Shown piece by piece: positions 34,300 to 45,456 of a DNA stretch of 64,000 nt. The number at the start of each line of letters is the position of its first letter. Position 1 is the first letter of the stretch. The translations under genes and the position numbers were made by a program. The notes beneath the pieces were generated by a model that saw only the letters and a list, made by a program, of their open reading frames with translations, was not told the origin of the DNA and made no database searches. The stretch is from Gonatopus flavifemur (Eukaryota > Arthropoda > Insecta > Hymenoptera > Dryinidae), in assembly GCA_018340375.1 (NCBI GenBank), contig JAFFJZ010000009.1:21530501-21594500 (forward strand). The letters are read 5' to 3'.

Positions 34300-35102
34300 C
34301 TCTCAACATGCACACCAGGGTCAAAATGACCCTGTAAACGAATTAAAGCTTGAAATAATACGTGTTACATTCTGAAAATTGCATAAGTAACGTCATAAAA
34401 AATCAAATTCAAGTATCAAGTGACGACAAGAATCATAGGTAGGTTGAATGAATTGCTCAGTGTTGGTCCAACAGCTTTGAACTGTTGATATGTGAATTTG
34501 CCTAAGAAAAGGTTACTTGTTGACTCATCAGATTCAATGTACATTTTTAAGAATTCACATTCGTAATATTGTGTTTCTCAATTTTACACAACTGAAGATA
34601 ACACGTGTGCAATATCAGATCCTAACATTTGGGATTTGGAAAGTTATGTTTTTTCAAATACAATCATCATTTTTTGGAACAATGAATTTCTCAACAATAT
34701 GTTTTGCAATGTTAATAACAAAAAAATCGGTTCCAGTTATCTAGGCTTCCTCCTCGATGTTCCCACTGAGCTTTCAAATTTTTTAATTATTTTTATCACT
34801 TATTTTTGTTTAGTTATAAACAATTGAAAATCAACAGGGTCATCATGACCCTGGTGTGCATGTTATGTTCGTAAAAAAAGAGATGTGTATGGTGAGGGTT
34901 CACAATTTTTTTTTGCAATCTTCATAACAAAAAAAATGAGTTTTGATAATCTAAGCTCCTTTCTCGATGTTTCTTCTACACTTTACATTCTTCTCATATT
35001 TTCATCATCCACTCCTAAGTCATAAACAATTAGAAATTAACAGGGTCAACATGACCCTGGTTTGCATGTTACGTTCGAAAAAAGAGGTGTTCATGTTGAG
35101 GG
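34300..35102. mobile_element. piggyBac-type MITE, 803 bp, TTAA duplication
   Basis: Ends are CTCTCAACATG and CATGTTGAGGG, each directly flanked by TTAA (34296-34299, 35103-35106), the target of piggyBac transposases. A ~196-bp segment ending in CAGGGTCATCATGACCCTGG is duplicated in tandem inside. No transposase. It inserted into a stretch of AAGATATCTT motifs (34215-34295, 35107-35300). Confidence 0.8.
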
Positions 35103-35312
35103 TTAAAGATACATCAAAGATGTCTTACGCAACATAATCGGATAACTCAAAGATGTCTTTTGAGATATCTTTTGAGAATCTTGTTCAAAATAGAATCAAG
35201 ATCATCATATAAAATCTCACTTTAGACGTGTTTAAGATATCTGTACGATATGTTTAATATATCTCGAAGATAGGTTTGAGATATTTTCAAGATATCTTTA
35301 TAATAGATATAA

Positions 35313-35693
35313 CCCTTGTAAAAATGATTCATATACGGCCCATATATGAACTGTATTTGATTCATATATGGATTTGGTACGAATCATATATGGTCATATA
35401 TAAATCATATGTAATTCATATATGTGGCATATATGACCATATCAAATTTGTATACGATTGTTCAATCCATATGATGACCAAACATGACCCATATATAGGA
35501 TACATAACGCCATATATGGAATGTATATGGCCCATATATGGATCTCCAAAATCAAATATGGCCCATATACGAATGTCTGAAATCATATATGGCCCATATA
35601 TGAATTATATAGGGGTCATATGTGAATCTGTGAAATCATATATGTACCATGTGTGGTCATATATGCCGCATATATGATTCATTTTTACAAGGG
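35313..35693. mobile_element. 381-bp element with CCCTTGTAAAAATGA ends, filled with CATATATGG motifs
   Basis: Inverted ends CCCTTGTAAAAATGATTCAT and complement enclose more than twenty diverged CATATATGG motifs. A 133-codon frame spans it only because the motif repeats. No clear target duplication. Confidence 0.7.
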
Positions 35694-35899
35694 AAGATGG
35701 AATTATAATACTTTCACGATGGATCTAAGATGCTTCAAATAATTATGAAAAATAACAATTTCAGAGAAAAAAAAAGATTCCTCCCAGATTCTTACTGTAT
35801 TCACTGTCGGTAAGTATTTGGGAAGAGATGCTTTTGCTATCCGAGAAATTATTATGCCTTAGAAAGACCCGGACCTGCGTACTCAACCTACGACTACAC

Positions 35900-36336
35900 T
35901 GTTCAAAATTTTTGTAAAATAACAACTGTTTTACAATACAAAATATGAGTAAAATTCCCAATCAGTGTGTTACCAATACAAAATACAATGCAATTCTAGT
36001 ATTATACCAAAACATGTTCAGAAACCTACTAAGATGAGTCGTAATTTTACAACCTTCATGTAATAATGCAACGTGTATTGTAATTTTACTGAAACGTTGA
36101 TCAGTTTTCAACTATAAGTTTTTAAAATTTACAAAAATTGTTTGTGATTTGTTTTACTCCAATTTTCTGTAAATTTACAAAAACAATATTGAAGCTGGAA
36201 TTACAATGAAGTGATTAAACATTTACGAGTATTTTCAGTATTTTCACAATTTTGACTTGGAAAGTACATGCTGCATTGTAATTTCACTGAAAATTGAGAT
36301 ATTTCAAACACGGATTGTAATTTTATTGAACCGTTG
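35900..36336. repeat. diverged ~170-bp repeats with TTGTAATTTTACTGAA motifs
   Basis: Motifs such as TTGTAATTTTACTGAA and TATTTTCAGTATTTT recur here, at 38700-38870 beyond Transib copy 2, and in related form (ATGCAACAAA) at 39970-40270. Transib copy 2 appears to have inserted into this repeat. Confidence 0.45.
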
Positions 36337-37394
36337 CACGGTGGGCCAGATGACTGGAAAAACTGGCCATAAGTCGAGTCCAGATTTTTCAAAAACAAGT
36401 TTATGGGGATGAAGTATATGAGTTCAAGTGCACTTGGTGAATATCTTAAGGAGATCCAAACATTAGTGTTCAATTGGTGGTAATTTGAGAATGAATAATT
36501 GCATATCAAAAGTGGATGAAGCTATGTTGAAAATTTTTAAGTATTCTGATCCAGTTGAGAAAATTCATCACAATATGGTTTCTTCATCTCATAACCTCAC
36601 TACAATCAGAAAAGGAACAGAACAAGGAGAACGATGTGTTACAAGGCATGGGTGCATGATTTTACGAATATTTTCTATGTAATTCTCATTTTGTCCACGC
36701 TATCAAGAGGTCGTTCCGCGACGGTCCGCGTTCAATTCACACCAGACCAGGATTAATGTGTTACTATTGCTGTGTACTAGAAGTTCAATCGGCGCTTTTT
36801 TTGTGCTGCTTGCAGAAAACGTCCGATAAAGTATAAATATGTTGTGTAAACCCCATTCACTGTGAAGTAGATGACAAGAAAAAATTACAAAAATTAAAAA
36901 TTGCAGCAGAACATTTTGCAACTCGTTATTCAGGGGCTTTTCAAAGTGACTTATTACGGATTTGGCAATTGAAATGTAAAATTCAAAATGGCGGGTCTAA
37001 TATGCTAGACGGACATTTCCAAATCCATAGAATTCGCTCAACATTTTCGTCACTCGGAGATTTTGGAGGGTGCTGATGCACACTTGGGATTAAGAGAACC
37101 AAATTTGGATTTGTGGATTCAATATGGCGCACAGTGAGTCATATCACTTTCGAAGCTGGCTAAAAGTCGATTTCGGAATTTCGTGAGAATCAGTATAGGG
37201 ATAAGGTAAATGAGTCCAATTACGTTCAATGGATATATTGAGTTAATTCAATAGTTATTATTCCATTGGTAGTGATCAGTGCTGGATTGATGGTTATCGA
37301 GGCCCCTTGTGAGGAAATTTCTTAGGGTATTCTCTTTCTTTTGAACTTTGAGGAATTTGAGCCCCCCCACCCCCAGGAGCTGGACGCCGATCGC

Positions 37395-37827
37395 TCATTA
37401 TTCGTGGTACCCGATGCCTGCAACACTCCACAAAATCTTGATGCATGGTGCTGAAATTATTGAAACAAGCATACTTCCTGTGGGTGCAAAGGGCAAGGAA
37501 GCATCGGAATGCAGGAATAAAGATTACAAAAGATATAGACAATGCCACAGTCGAAAAAGTAGTCGTTTAACGAATTTGGAAGATATTTTTTTCCGCATAA
37601 TGGATTCTTAAGATCCAATTTTATCAAGTTTGAGTCTTGAAAGAAGGATCCAACGAGCCAAAAAACTTCCTTCCCCTCAAACTGTACTTGATTCATTAGA
37701 AATCCCTTTGAATTCCGATGCTGAAAGTGAAACTGAAAATTGCGATAAAGACATACCTGGTCTTCAAGAAACTTCCAAATCTTCAAATAACCTGAACTTG
37801 ATTAACGAACAGGAAGCATATTTTTAG
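37395..37827 (+). pseudogene. Transib transposase, C-terminal remnant
   Basis: YSWYPMPATLHKILMHGAEI, KGKEASECRNKDYKRYRQC and NLEDIFFRIMDS match the end of the transposase at 28650-31200. The frame has a TAA at 37609-37611 and then continues in phase (DPILSSLSLERR) to 37827. Unlike the larger copy, the KRYR junction is uninterrupted here: there is no intron. The N-terminal two thirds, including both aspartates, are deleted. Confidence 0.75.
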
Positions 37828-37840
37828 TATAACATTAATC

Positions 37841-38134
37841 ATTCGTGAAAGGCAAGGGGACTCACGATAAACAAGCACCCCAATTCGTGAGAGGCAAGGA
37901 GACTCACGATGAACAAGCACCCTGATTCGTGAGAGGCAAGGGGCCTTACGATAATCAAGCACCCCGATTTGTGAGAGGCAAGGGGACTCACGATAATCAA
38001 GCACCCCGATTCGTGAGAGGCAAGGGAACTCACGTTAATCAAGCACCCCGATTCGTGAGAGGTAAGGGGACTCACGTTAATCAAGCACCCCGATTCGTGA
38101 GAGGCAAGGGGACTCATGTTAATCAAGCCCCTCG
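37841..38134. repeat. 42-bp minisatellite, 7 copies
   Basis: GTGAGAGGCAAGGGGACTCA units start at 37845, 37887, 37929, 37971, 38013, 38055 and 38097, exactly 42 bp apart. Because 42 is divisible by three, the array stays open as a 14-residue repeat on both strands (RGKGTHDNQAPRFV on plus). It lies inside a dead Transib copy, so I treat it as a minisatellite. Confidence 0.92.
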
Positions 38135-38875
38135 AAGGAAGCAGAAATCTACTACGTCCACGTCGTTGCTGCTGGGTGATGCAAAAAGTAGAGGATATGC
38201 TTCCGAATTTTGAAATCCGAAAATCAATCACTCTAAGAACCTGCAAGTGGTGAATTTCAGGGGATTCTGATAGATGTTTGTTAACTTATAATTATGTGCG
38301 TGAATTTTCGATCACCATCCTTGATTTGAATATTTTTTAGTCCCAATTAGTAATCAGCCATCCTGAAAATCCCTGATTGGAGAGTTTCAAGGGAATTCGA
38401 TCAATTCTGAATTTTCTATCCACCATATCGCATACCTCATCTTGAATTTTCACAATTTGATTCCAGATTCGTGATCAGTGACCCCAAAAACCCCCGAGTG
38501 AAGAGTTTCAAGGAAATTCGGGTATTCTGAAATTTTTATCCGCCATATTGGATCCGCAATCTCGAATTTCCCAAATTTGATTCCAGATTCGTAATCAGCG
38601 ACACCAAAAACCTCTGTACACTGAGTTACAAACGATTCTACCGAATATTTGGATTTTGGCCAGTTTTTAGTGTGATCTGGCCCACTGTGCGTTGATGAGT
38701 TCCCAACAGCAAGTATTTAAAACTCCCGAAAATTGTTTGTCATTTGCTCCATTACAATTTTTTGTCAAGTTCCCAAAAAATATTGAAACTAGAATTGAAA
38801 TCAAGTCATCAAATATTATGGGTATTTTCAGTATTTTTACAATTTTGAATTAGATTTTGGGTTCTTTTGTTGAAG

Positions 38876-38996
38876 AAAAAAAGGAAGAAATTCAAAAATT
38901 GACAAAATGGTGCACTGTTCAAATTTAAATTTTAAAAACTGGTTTTCTTTAATTATTTCAACAATGCACTATTTTGTCAATTTTCTTTTTTTTCAT
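38876..38996. repeat. ~120-bp hairpin (AATTGACAAAATNGTGCA arms)
   Basis: AAAAATTGACAAAATGGTGCA near 38899 is inverted at 38968-38985, with A/G-rich outer parts also pairing. Probably a MITE; no duplication seen. Confidence 0.55.
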
Positions 38997-39312
38997 TCTA
39001 GTTCCTGCAATAGCTATAGCTGTGTATTATATAGGGTGTGACAGAACACCCGTACCAGCGGTTTATGAGCCCCCTGGATGCTCTGAAGAGAAAAACTCGA
39101 TATGCTTGTATACCTAAATCAGGTACGCTCTATCGATTGGTTCCATTACCAACTTCCGGTACCAACCGGAAATGAGTCATTCTGACCCAAAGTTGGGTTT
39201 TTTTAAATGGAACATGCTACTTTTTGTTGCGGATTCGGATGACCTGTGAAGAAACGAAAAACTTTTACTCGAACCATTTCCCAGGGAAAAACTGTCATTC
39301 ATCTTGGACAGT

Positions 39313-39807
39313 GGAGCCTTCCGAAGTAGCTGGATCTACCCAGATAGACAATTTGCCTCACGTTGTGAGCGCAAGCCAACAGGCATATGTGCGTCCATTT
39401 GTGGATCATTTGTACCACAGATTGTGGAAAATCAGATGCTGGATTGCATATGTACGACATAAGCATGTCTTGAGCTGACATACGCATGCGCATAACCCAC
39501 CTCAGAATCTGTTGCTTTTTTGTACTTTATACTGTACCACAAATCAGCAACTGATTCTGAGGTGGGTTATGCGCATGCGTATGTCGGCTCAAGACATGCT
39601 TATGTCGTACATATGCAATCCAGCATCTGATTTTCCACAATCTGTGGTACAAATGATCCACAAATGCACGCACGTATGCCTGTTGGCTTGCGCTCACAAC
39701 GTGACGCGAATTGTCTATCTGGGTAAGTGATCCTGATCACTTTTCACGCGTTTTGATTAGTTGAAAAGTGATCCGGATCACTTGGATCAGCTACTTCGGA
39801 AGGTTCC
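39313..39807. repeat. ~0.5-kb hairpin with a nested hairpin in its right arm
   Basis: GGAGCCTTCCGAAGTAGCTG on the left is inverted as CAGCTACTTCGGAAGGTTCC on the right; the arms match nearly throughout around a centre near 39525. The right arm carries an extra ~58 bp (39725-39782), itself an inverted repeat of AAGTGATCCNGATCACTT, absent from the left arm. The same peptide-like frame therefore appears on both strands and is not a gene. Confidence 0.85.
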
Positions 39808-39829
39808 AGCATAAGTACTCCCTCAAATA

Positions 39830-40440
39830 TCACTAAATGTCTTCAATTACGTTCCCATGAGACACAGCCATTTCTGTAAGATGAATTAGATCAAGGCTCG
39901 TAACAATAACAACACATACACCACGCATGGAATTACAATATTAGTATTTGAATCTCACTAAACGGACTTTGGGTGTATGTTTAGTAAACATGCAACAAAT
40001 AAATTGTAATTCATTTAAACAAAATTAATCTCAATCATGAAGGAAATTAACAACGCAGCATAAGAAGATTACAAAAACTTTTCAATAGAATTTGTTCGAT
40101 AAAATTACAACATTTCTATTCAAAATCCATGAAAAAAATGTGATAGATGTTTTGTAAATATGCAACAAACACGGTGTAATTTTTTTAAACTGAGTTGAAT
40201 TGAATTGCAAAGTACATTCACGAAGCATACTAAAATTACAAGACATTTTCAACAGAATTTGATTGATAAAATTACAACATTTGTACACGGAAAAAAATAT
40301 TCTAGTCAATTGGACAAAACTACTCCTGTAAGAAAAATTCGGTTACCAAAACAAGAAATCAAGTACTCACAACTGTCGTGTTCTGTAAAGGATACCAGTC
40401 ACATAGTTATTATAACTGATCAATTATAAGTGTATATTGT
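39830..40440. repeat. diverged repeats, no gene
   Basis: Two ~170-bp units share GTAAANATGCAACAAA and GATAAAATTACAACATTT (40054-40170 and 40155-40270 regions). No coding signal. Confidence 0.4.
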
Positions 40441-40799
40441 AACATATTGAATTGACAAATTCAAAAGAAGAGTTACACTGCATGGAGCCGTGTGAGTACG
40501 TGATACACGTACACAGGCAAGCGGACAAGTGCGATGTGATAACGGGTCGATTTGTTTCTCTGATTGAGACGATTGAAAAGAGAAGGAAATAACAACATAG
40601 AAGAACATAATAAGCCATACAAATTCCAATTAAACTCAACCAGAGGAATGAATCGAAACGGAAAAGAATGTAAAAGTATGCAGCACGCATACAATAATGA
40701 ATTTAATGTAAAATTAAGGAAAGTAGGGATAGATTTAAGATATATAAACCCGTGAAATCATGGTAAAATTGTCATTTGTTCAATTCGGAACGGACGACA

Positions 40800-41460
40800 C
40801 TCGACTTAGAGCGAAGAGTCGACTTCGAGTAGTTAAGCGGTGCGAGAAATTGCTCTCAATCTTCATGACTCTCCTAGTCGACTTGGACGTAGAACAGTCG
40901 TAGTTTGGTGCTCTGAAATTTTTCAAGATATCTCAGTTAGGCGGTGCGAGAAATTGCTCTCAAACTTCAGGGCTGAGGTAGGTGAAAAATTCTAAGATAG
41001 ACCGACAATACTTTGAAGGAATTAGGCGGCTCGCGAATCGCTCGCGGGCTTCATGGCCCTTCAAAGTATTCAAGTCTTGACCAAACGAAAACTAAGTTGA
41101 TTCTCGAGATCATTGGGCGGAGTCAGCAATCGCGCGGGCTCTTCATGGTGGTGTCGAGAAGAAACTAGAGTGACCGTTGAAAATCGAACACCTGCAAGTG
41201 TTGTGCAATATTCCCTCGTGCGAGCTTGTAGGCGTATGATGAGTAAACACAGCTCGAAAGGTCGTGTGTCGAAGAGGAGAATTAACAAGCGACAACCTTG
41301 CGAGTGGAATAGCCACGAACCTTATGTTGAAACTGAGAGTCAAATTTCGAATTAGCGTGACAAGTGCTCGAACTCATTCTTTTGTAAAAATTCCCTTCAT
41401 AAATATCCTTTTTTTTTGTATTTTTCTATTTGCCCATTTTATGAATAAATGACCGTCGTG
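40800..41460. repeat. four diverged ~90-105-bp units (TTAGGCGGTGCGAG motif)
   Basis: TTAAGCGGTGCGAGAAATTGC and relatives start near 40829, 40934, 41020 and 41112, each followed by GGGCTTCATGG-like bases. The following 300 bp has short frames and an AATAAA-like string near 41440. It may be the leader or LTR of a retroelement, but no reverse-transcriptase or integrase motif is present in the window. Confidence 0.4.
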
Positions 41461-42840
41461 ACACAGTTACCATTGAACCCTTGAATATTGTTTTTTTTTT
41501 ATTTTATTCCCGGAACCATCATTTGCAACGGAGGCCAATTGAAGGAGTTCTCAAATCCGGGTAGTCTTTCCAGTCACATCAAGACAACATTAAAATTTTC
41601 AAAACTTGAACTTTTTGAATAAAACAAAAGCAAACAACAAGTGGCTGTAGTAGTTTGTACAATAATTGGTAGTATTTTCAATTCTCACAATAACCTGACT
41701 TTATACGGTAATTATTACCAAAATCTGTGATAACTGTACCCACACAGCACACAACGTCTCAATAATATTTCCAGAATATCACAATGTTTCACTGGGAACA
41801 TTCTCAGTACAATATTTTGACGGAATTCCATGGATATTGCGGATACAATATTCCATTACAAATATTCTGAGAATCTTTCAATTGAAATATTGCACATACG
41901 ATATTCTGCGATGTTCTGAGAATCTATGATGGAAGTATTCCCATGAATAAAAATTTCAAAAGAACCAAATTCGGACATAAGATAGACATTATTCGTTATC
42001 GAGGTTTTTCGACCTGTGTTTCAATATTTTATTCATTGATATATTATTCGAGTTCGATTCGCTAAATATGTCGAGGCTGGAATGCAAACAATTAACAGAC
42101 TTCCAAGTCGTAACTAATTTTAATGTTCTATTACAAAATTGTATGCATGAATTATTTCTCCCATCAACATTGTTCGACAGATATAAATATTCCAAATGTT
42201 AGGGAAAAACTTCGTCAAGAACTTTCAACAAACAATTTCCTCTAAAACTCTCATTCGTGAACCGTTGCTCTGATGCGGTACATAAATTTGTATGTTTTTA
42301 TATGCAGCAGCTTATTGAAGAATTAGAACCAACAGGGTGGATGAAAAAGCACGTTTCTTGATTATTTCAAAATATAATAAACACAAGAATCAATAAATAA
42401 AAAATATTTTGTTTCTGAATGTTTTCATTATTCACTGTAAAAAATAAATGTGGGATATTTAACCAAAAATATTCCACCATGAATAGGGAACTTGACATCC
42501 TGATTTGGTAGAGTTTGCCCTGACTTTTTGAAGGATTCAACACCCAAAATTTGCTATGAGTCAGAGCAACGAAGAGAGCATGCAAGGCTGCGCGCGGAAT
42601 CATACCCTCTCTTGTCTTCACCGTACGTACTTTTGGATTGGCGTGAGTATGGTTTTCGCGTCAGAGTTGGAAGTACTGACTAACTCAATCAATCCATTTG
42701 AATTCAGTTACAGAAATTGAATGGGCGGTATTGGTGCACAGTTCACAAGCAGAACTAGGCTAGGGTTTCATCCGTAGGAATATAAGAATACGCAGAGGGA
42801 AATACATAATGGAAAAATAGAAATAGCAATAGATTCATAT
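41460..42840. other. no gene recognised
   Basis: Non-coding AT-rich DNA. AATATTCTGAGAATC-like motifs recur between 41760 and 41920. Nothing else could be supported. Confidence 0.3.
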
Positions 42841-42848
42841 AATAAAAC

Positions 42849-43359
42849 GACATGGGATGGATCATGCACATAAGAATTGTGCACTTATTTATTATGCACA
42901 TAAAAAAATTGAATTAAATTTGTTCACATATTAATTTTGGTTGTTCCTAATACGTTTGATAAATGTGCACTGGTAGTCGTGCACAGTGGATTGTACACAT
43001 GAAAAAAAATGAAAAATATAAAATGTAAGATTGTGCACCTTACATTTTGCACCTTTGGGAATATTCAATATTGTTTTTTATGCGCAAGTTTTTGTGAATA
43101 ACAATTTTGTGCATGATTACTTGCGCATAGAAAGTAATATTGAATATTCCCAAAGGTGCAAAATGTAAGGTGCACAATCTTACATTTTATATTTTTCATT
43201 TTTTTTCATGTGTACAATTCACTGTGCACGACTATCAGTGCACATTTATCAAACGTATTCGGAACAACTAAAATTAATATGTGAACAAATTTATTTCAAT
43301 TTTTTCATGTGCATAATAAATAAGTGCACAATTCTCATGTGCATGATCCATCCCATGTC
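42849..43359. mobile_element. 511-bp palindromic foldback element
   Basis: GACATGGGATGGATCATGCA at the left is inverted exactly at the right end; arms of ~240 bp match closely around a ~35-bp centre near 43100. Repeated TGTGCAC/GTGCACAAT motifs occur along the arms. It ends about 20 bp before mariner copy 2. Confidence 0.88.
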
Positions 43360-43379
43360 AATAAAACCTATGAGATATA

Positions 43380-45411
43380 CAGGGTGAGGCATTCAAAGTG
43401 TCGCGGGCGTTTTTTCCGAAAATAAAGTGAGATACGAGAAAATTTTTCGGACAAAACTTGTAGGGTACCGAGGGGGACATCCGATGGTGGCCTTGGCTTT
43501 GACCTCAAATCTCATCTTCAAGGGCATTCTGAGATCAACTCTTGTTTTTTGAATAGCATCTCATATTTTTTACTGCAGATTTGGATTCTAGGTCAAAAAC
43601 CAAGAAACTTTTGTCTGAACCATTTTCCTGGAATCCGCAAAAATGGCGCTCTAATCGATATTGTTCCATTTTGAATCTGACATTCGAATAACTCGAAAAC
43701 GAAGGGTCTTGCAAAAGGATGTTTCGTACAAAAGTTGTCAATACACAACACATTTCAATCGTCTACATTACCACCATTCAGAGCTCACGCGATGTAAACA
43801 AACGACGGGGTTCAGTGGAAATTCACGATTTTGAAAGTCAGTTTGTCAGTTACATTTGATTATTACTTGGTTTATGACAAATTGAAAATCATGGATATCC
43901 GATACACGGTTTCTGAAAAGATCGATATGATCTACATTTACGGTGAAGTGCATAAGAACCCCAGACAAGCATATGACTTGTATGCAGAACGATTTCCTGA
44001 AAGAACAACGCCATCCATTAGGTATTTTCAACGCATCACAAAATTATTCTCAGAAACGGGAAGTGTTAGAAGGGAAAGACGACATCGAATGAGAACTGTT
44101 AGCGGAGAAAATGCGGAAGTTAATGTACTAGCTGCAGTAGCCAATAATCCACACGTGAGCTCTCGTGAAATTGAACTCCATTCGGGGATTTCTCGAAGAA
44201 GTGTTCTTCGAATACTGAAACGTCACAAATTCCATCCGTATCACATTTGTTTGCATCAAGACCTTCACGGTGATGATTTCGAAAATCGTGTACAGTTTTG
44301 TCGATGGGGTCTAGCGCAAATGCTCAATAACAACTTCATCAACATATTATTTTCTGATGAGTCGACGTTCACCAATCATGGTCAAGTAAATCGACATAAT
44401 ATGCATTACTGGGCGACAGAAAATCCAAGATGGTTACGTCAAGTAGAGCATCAAAAACAATGGGCTGTGAATGTTTGGTGTGGTATTTTTCGATCTCGAG
44501 TAATTGGACCGTACTTCATTGCAGATACGCTAAATGGAGAGAAGTACAGACATTTCTTAGATCAAGTACTTCCAACATTACTTGAAGACATACCTATTCA
44601 GGAACGATTGAATATGTGGTATCAACACGATGGTTGTCCATCCCATTATGCAGTCACAGCTCGAGAAATATTGGACAGAGATTATCCTGGACGATGGATA
44701 GGACGTCGTGGACCAGTTCATTGGCCTGCCCGTTCTCCGGATCTTACTTCTCCAGATTTTTTTTTATGGGGATACATAAAAGATACAGTTTATCAACAAG
44801 CACCGACTACACCTGAGAATATGCGTCAACGAATCATCAATGCATGCGCGAGCATCAATGAAGATATTTCAGCACGAGTTCAGCAATCTTTTGTGAAACG
44901 TTTTGAAATGTGCATTGAAGTCGAAGGCCATCATTTTGAGCATCTACTGCATTAAAATTATCCAAGTGATGTAGACGATTGAGATGTGTTGTGTTTTGTC
45001 TGTTATACCCCATCACCTCCGTTTCAGTTCAAGGGGTCCCCCTCGGAATCAGACAACTTTTGTCCATAACATTCTCCTCCAAGACCCTTCGTTTTCGAGT
45101 TATTCTAATGTCAGATTCAGTATGGAACAATATCGATTAGAGCGCCATCTTTGCGGATTTCAGGAAAATGGTTCAGACAAAAGTTTCTTGGTTTTTGACC
45201 TAGAATCCAAATCTGCAGTAAAAAATATGAGATGCTATTTAAAAAACAAGAGTTGACCTCAGAATGCCCTTGAAGATGAGATTTGAGGTCAAAGCCAAGG
45301 CCACCATCGGATGTCCCCCTCGATACCCTACAATTTTTGTCCGAAAAATTTTCTCGTATCTCATTTTATTTTTGGAAAAAACGCCCGCGACACTTTAAAT
45401 GCCCCACCCTG
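43380..45411 (+). mobile_element. mariner-type (DD41D) transposon copy 2, 2032 bp, TA duplication
   Basis: Begins CAGGGTGAGGCATTCAAAG at 43380 and ends CTTTAAATGCCCCACCCTG at 45411, in TA (43378-43379, 45412-45413). Same length and layout as copy 1, with only scattered substitutions, so both moved recently from a common source. Long inverted arms again bracket one intact gene. Confidence 0.93.
43891..44955 (+). CDS. mariner-type transposase, DD41D, 354 aa, copy 2
   Basis: Same protein as copy 1 with about ten differences. The start used is the ATG at 43891 (MDIRYTVSEK), matching copy 1. Two HTH-like regions cover roughly residues 1-110. Catalytic D156 lies in LFSDESTFTNHG, D247 in QHDGCPSHY and D289 in SPDFFLWG. 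Residues next to the active site look ancestral here (SDEST, MHYWATE, HQDLHG), where copy 1 has K, D and Y, so this is the better candidate for an active enzyme. It would act in the nucleus on the CAGGGTG ends of both copies and perhaps of related non-coding elements. Confidence 0.9.
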   Translation: MDIRYTVSEKIDMIYIYGEVHKNPRQAYDLYAERFPERTTPSIRYFQRITKLFSETGSVRRERRHRMRTVSGENAEVNVLAAVANNPHVSSREIELHSGISRRSVLRILKRHKFHPYHICLHQDLHGDDFENRVQFCRWGLAQMLNNNFINILFSDESTFTNHGQVNRHNMHYWATENPRWLRQVEHQKQWAVNVWCGIFRSRVIGPYFIADTLNGEKYRHFLDQVLPTLLEDIPIQERLNMWYQHDGCPSHYAVTAREILDRDYPGRWIGRRGPVHWPARSPDLTSPDFFLWGYIKDTVYQQAPTTPENMRQRIINACASINEDISARVQQSFVKRFEMCIEVEGHHFEHLLH

Positions 45412-45456
45412 TATGTATACTGAAGATTATTGTATAGATTACACACTTACTTACTA

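Larger units (their letters stand above)
36337..38689 (+). mobile_element. Transib copy 2, deleted, 2353 bp, TSD CGTTG
   Basis: Left end CACGGTGGGCCAGATGACT, right end (reverse complement) CACAGTGGGCCAGATCACAC. CGTTG lies directly outside both (36332-36336, 38690-38694). After each heptamer a 12-bp spacer is followed by GGAAAAACT or CTAAAAACT, close to the RAG nonamer ACAAAAACC. Arms hold a few 121-bp-type repeats (near 36985 on the left; 38430 and 38550 on the right). Inside are only the C-terminal part of a transposase and a 42-bp minisatellite. It cannot move by itself. Confidence 0.88.

Noticed and set aside
35276..35677. 133-codon frame rich in YGPYM/HIW
   Set aside because: It is the translation of CATATATGG repeats.
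37839..38246. 135-codon minus-strand frame with 14-residue repeats
   Set aside because: Caused by the 42-bp period; the plus strand is equally open. It lies in a dead transposon copy.
39299..39730. Matching 64-72-codon frames on opposite strands
   Set aside because: Produced by the two arms of the 0.5-kb hairpin.
40800..41460. LTR retrotransposon or endogenous virus
   Set aside because: No reverse-transcriptase, integrase, protease or gag motif and no paired LTRs seen anywhere in the window.
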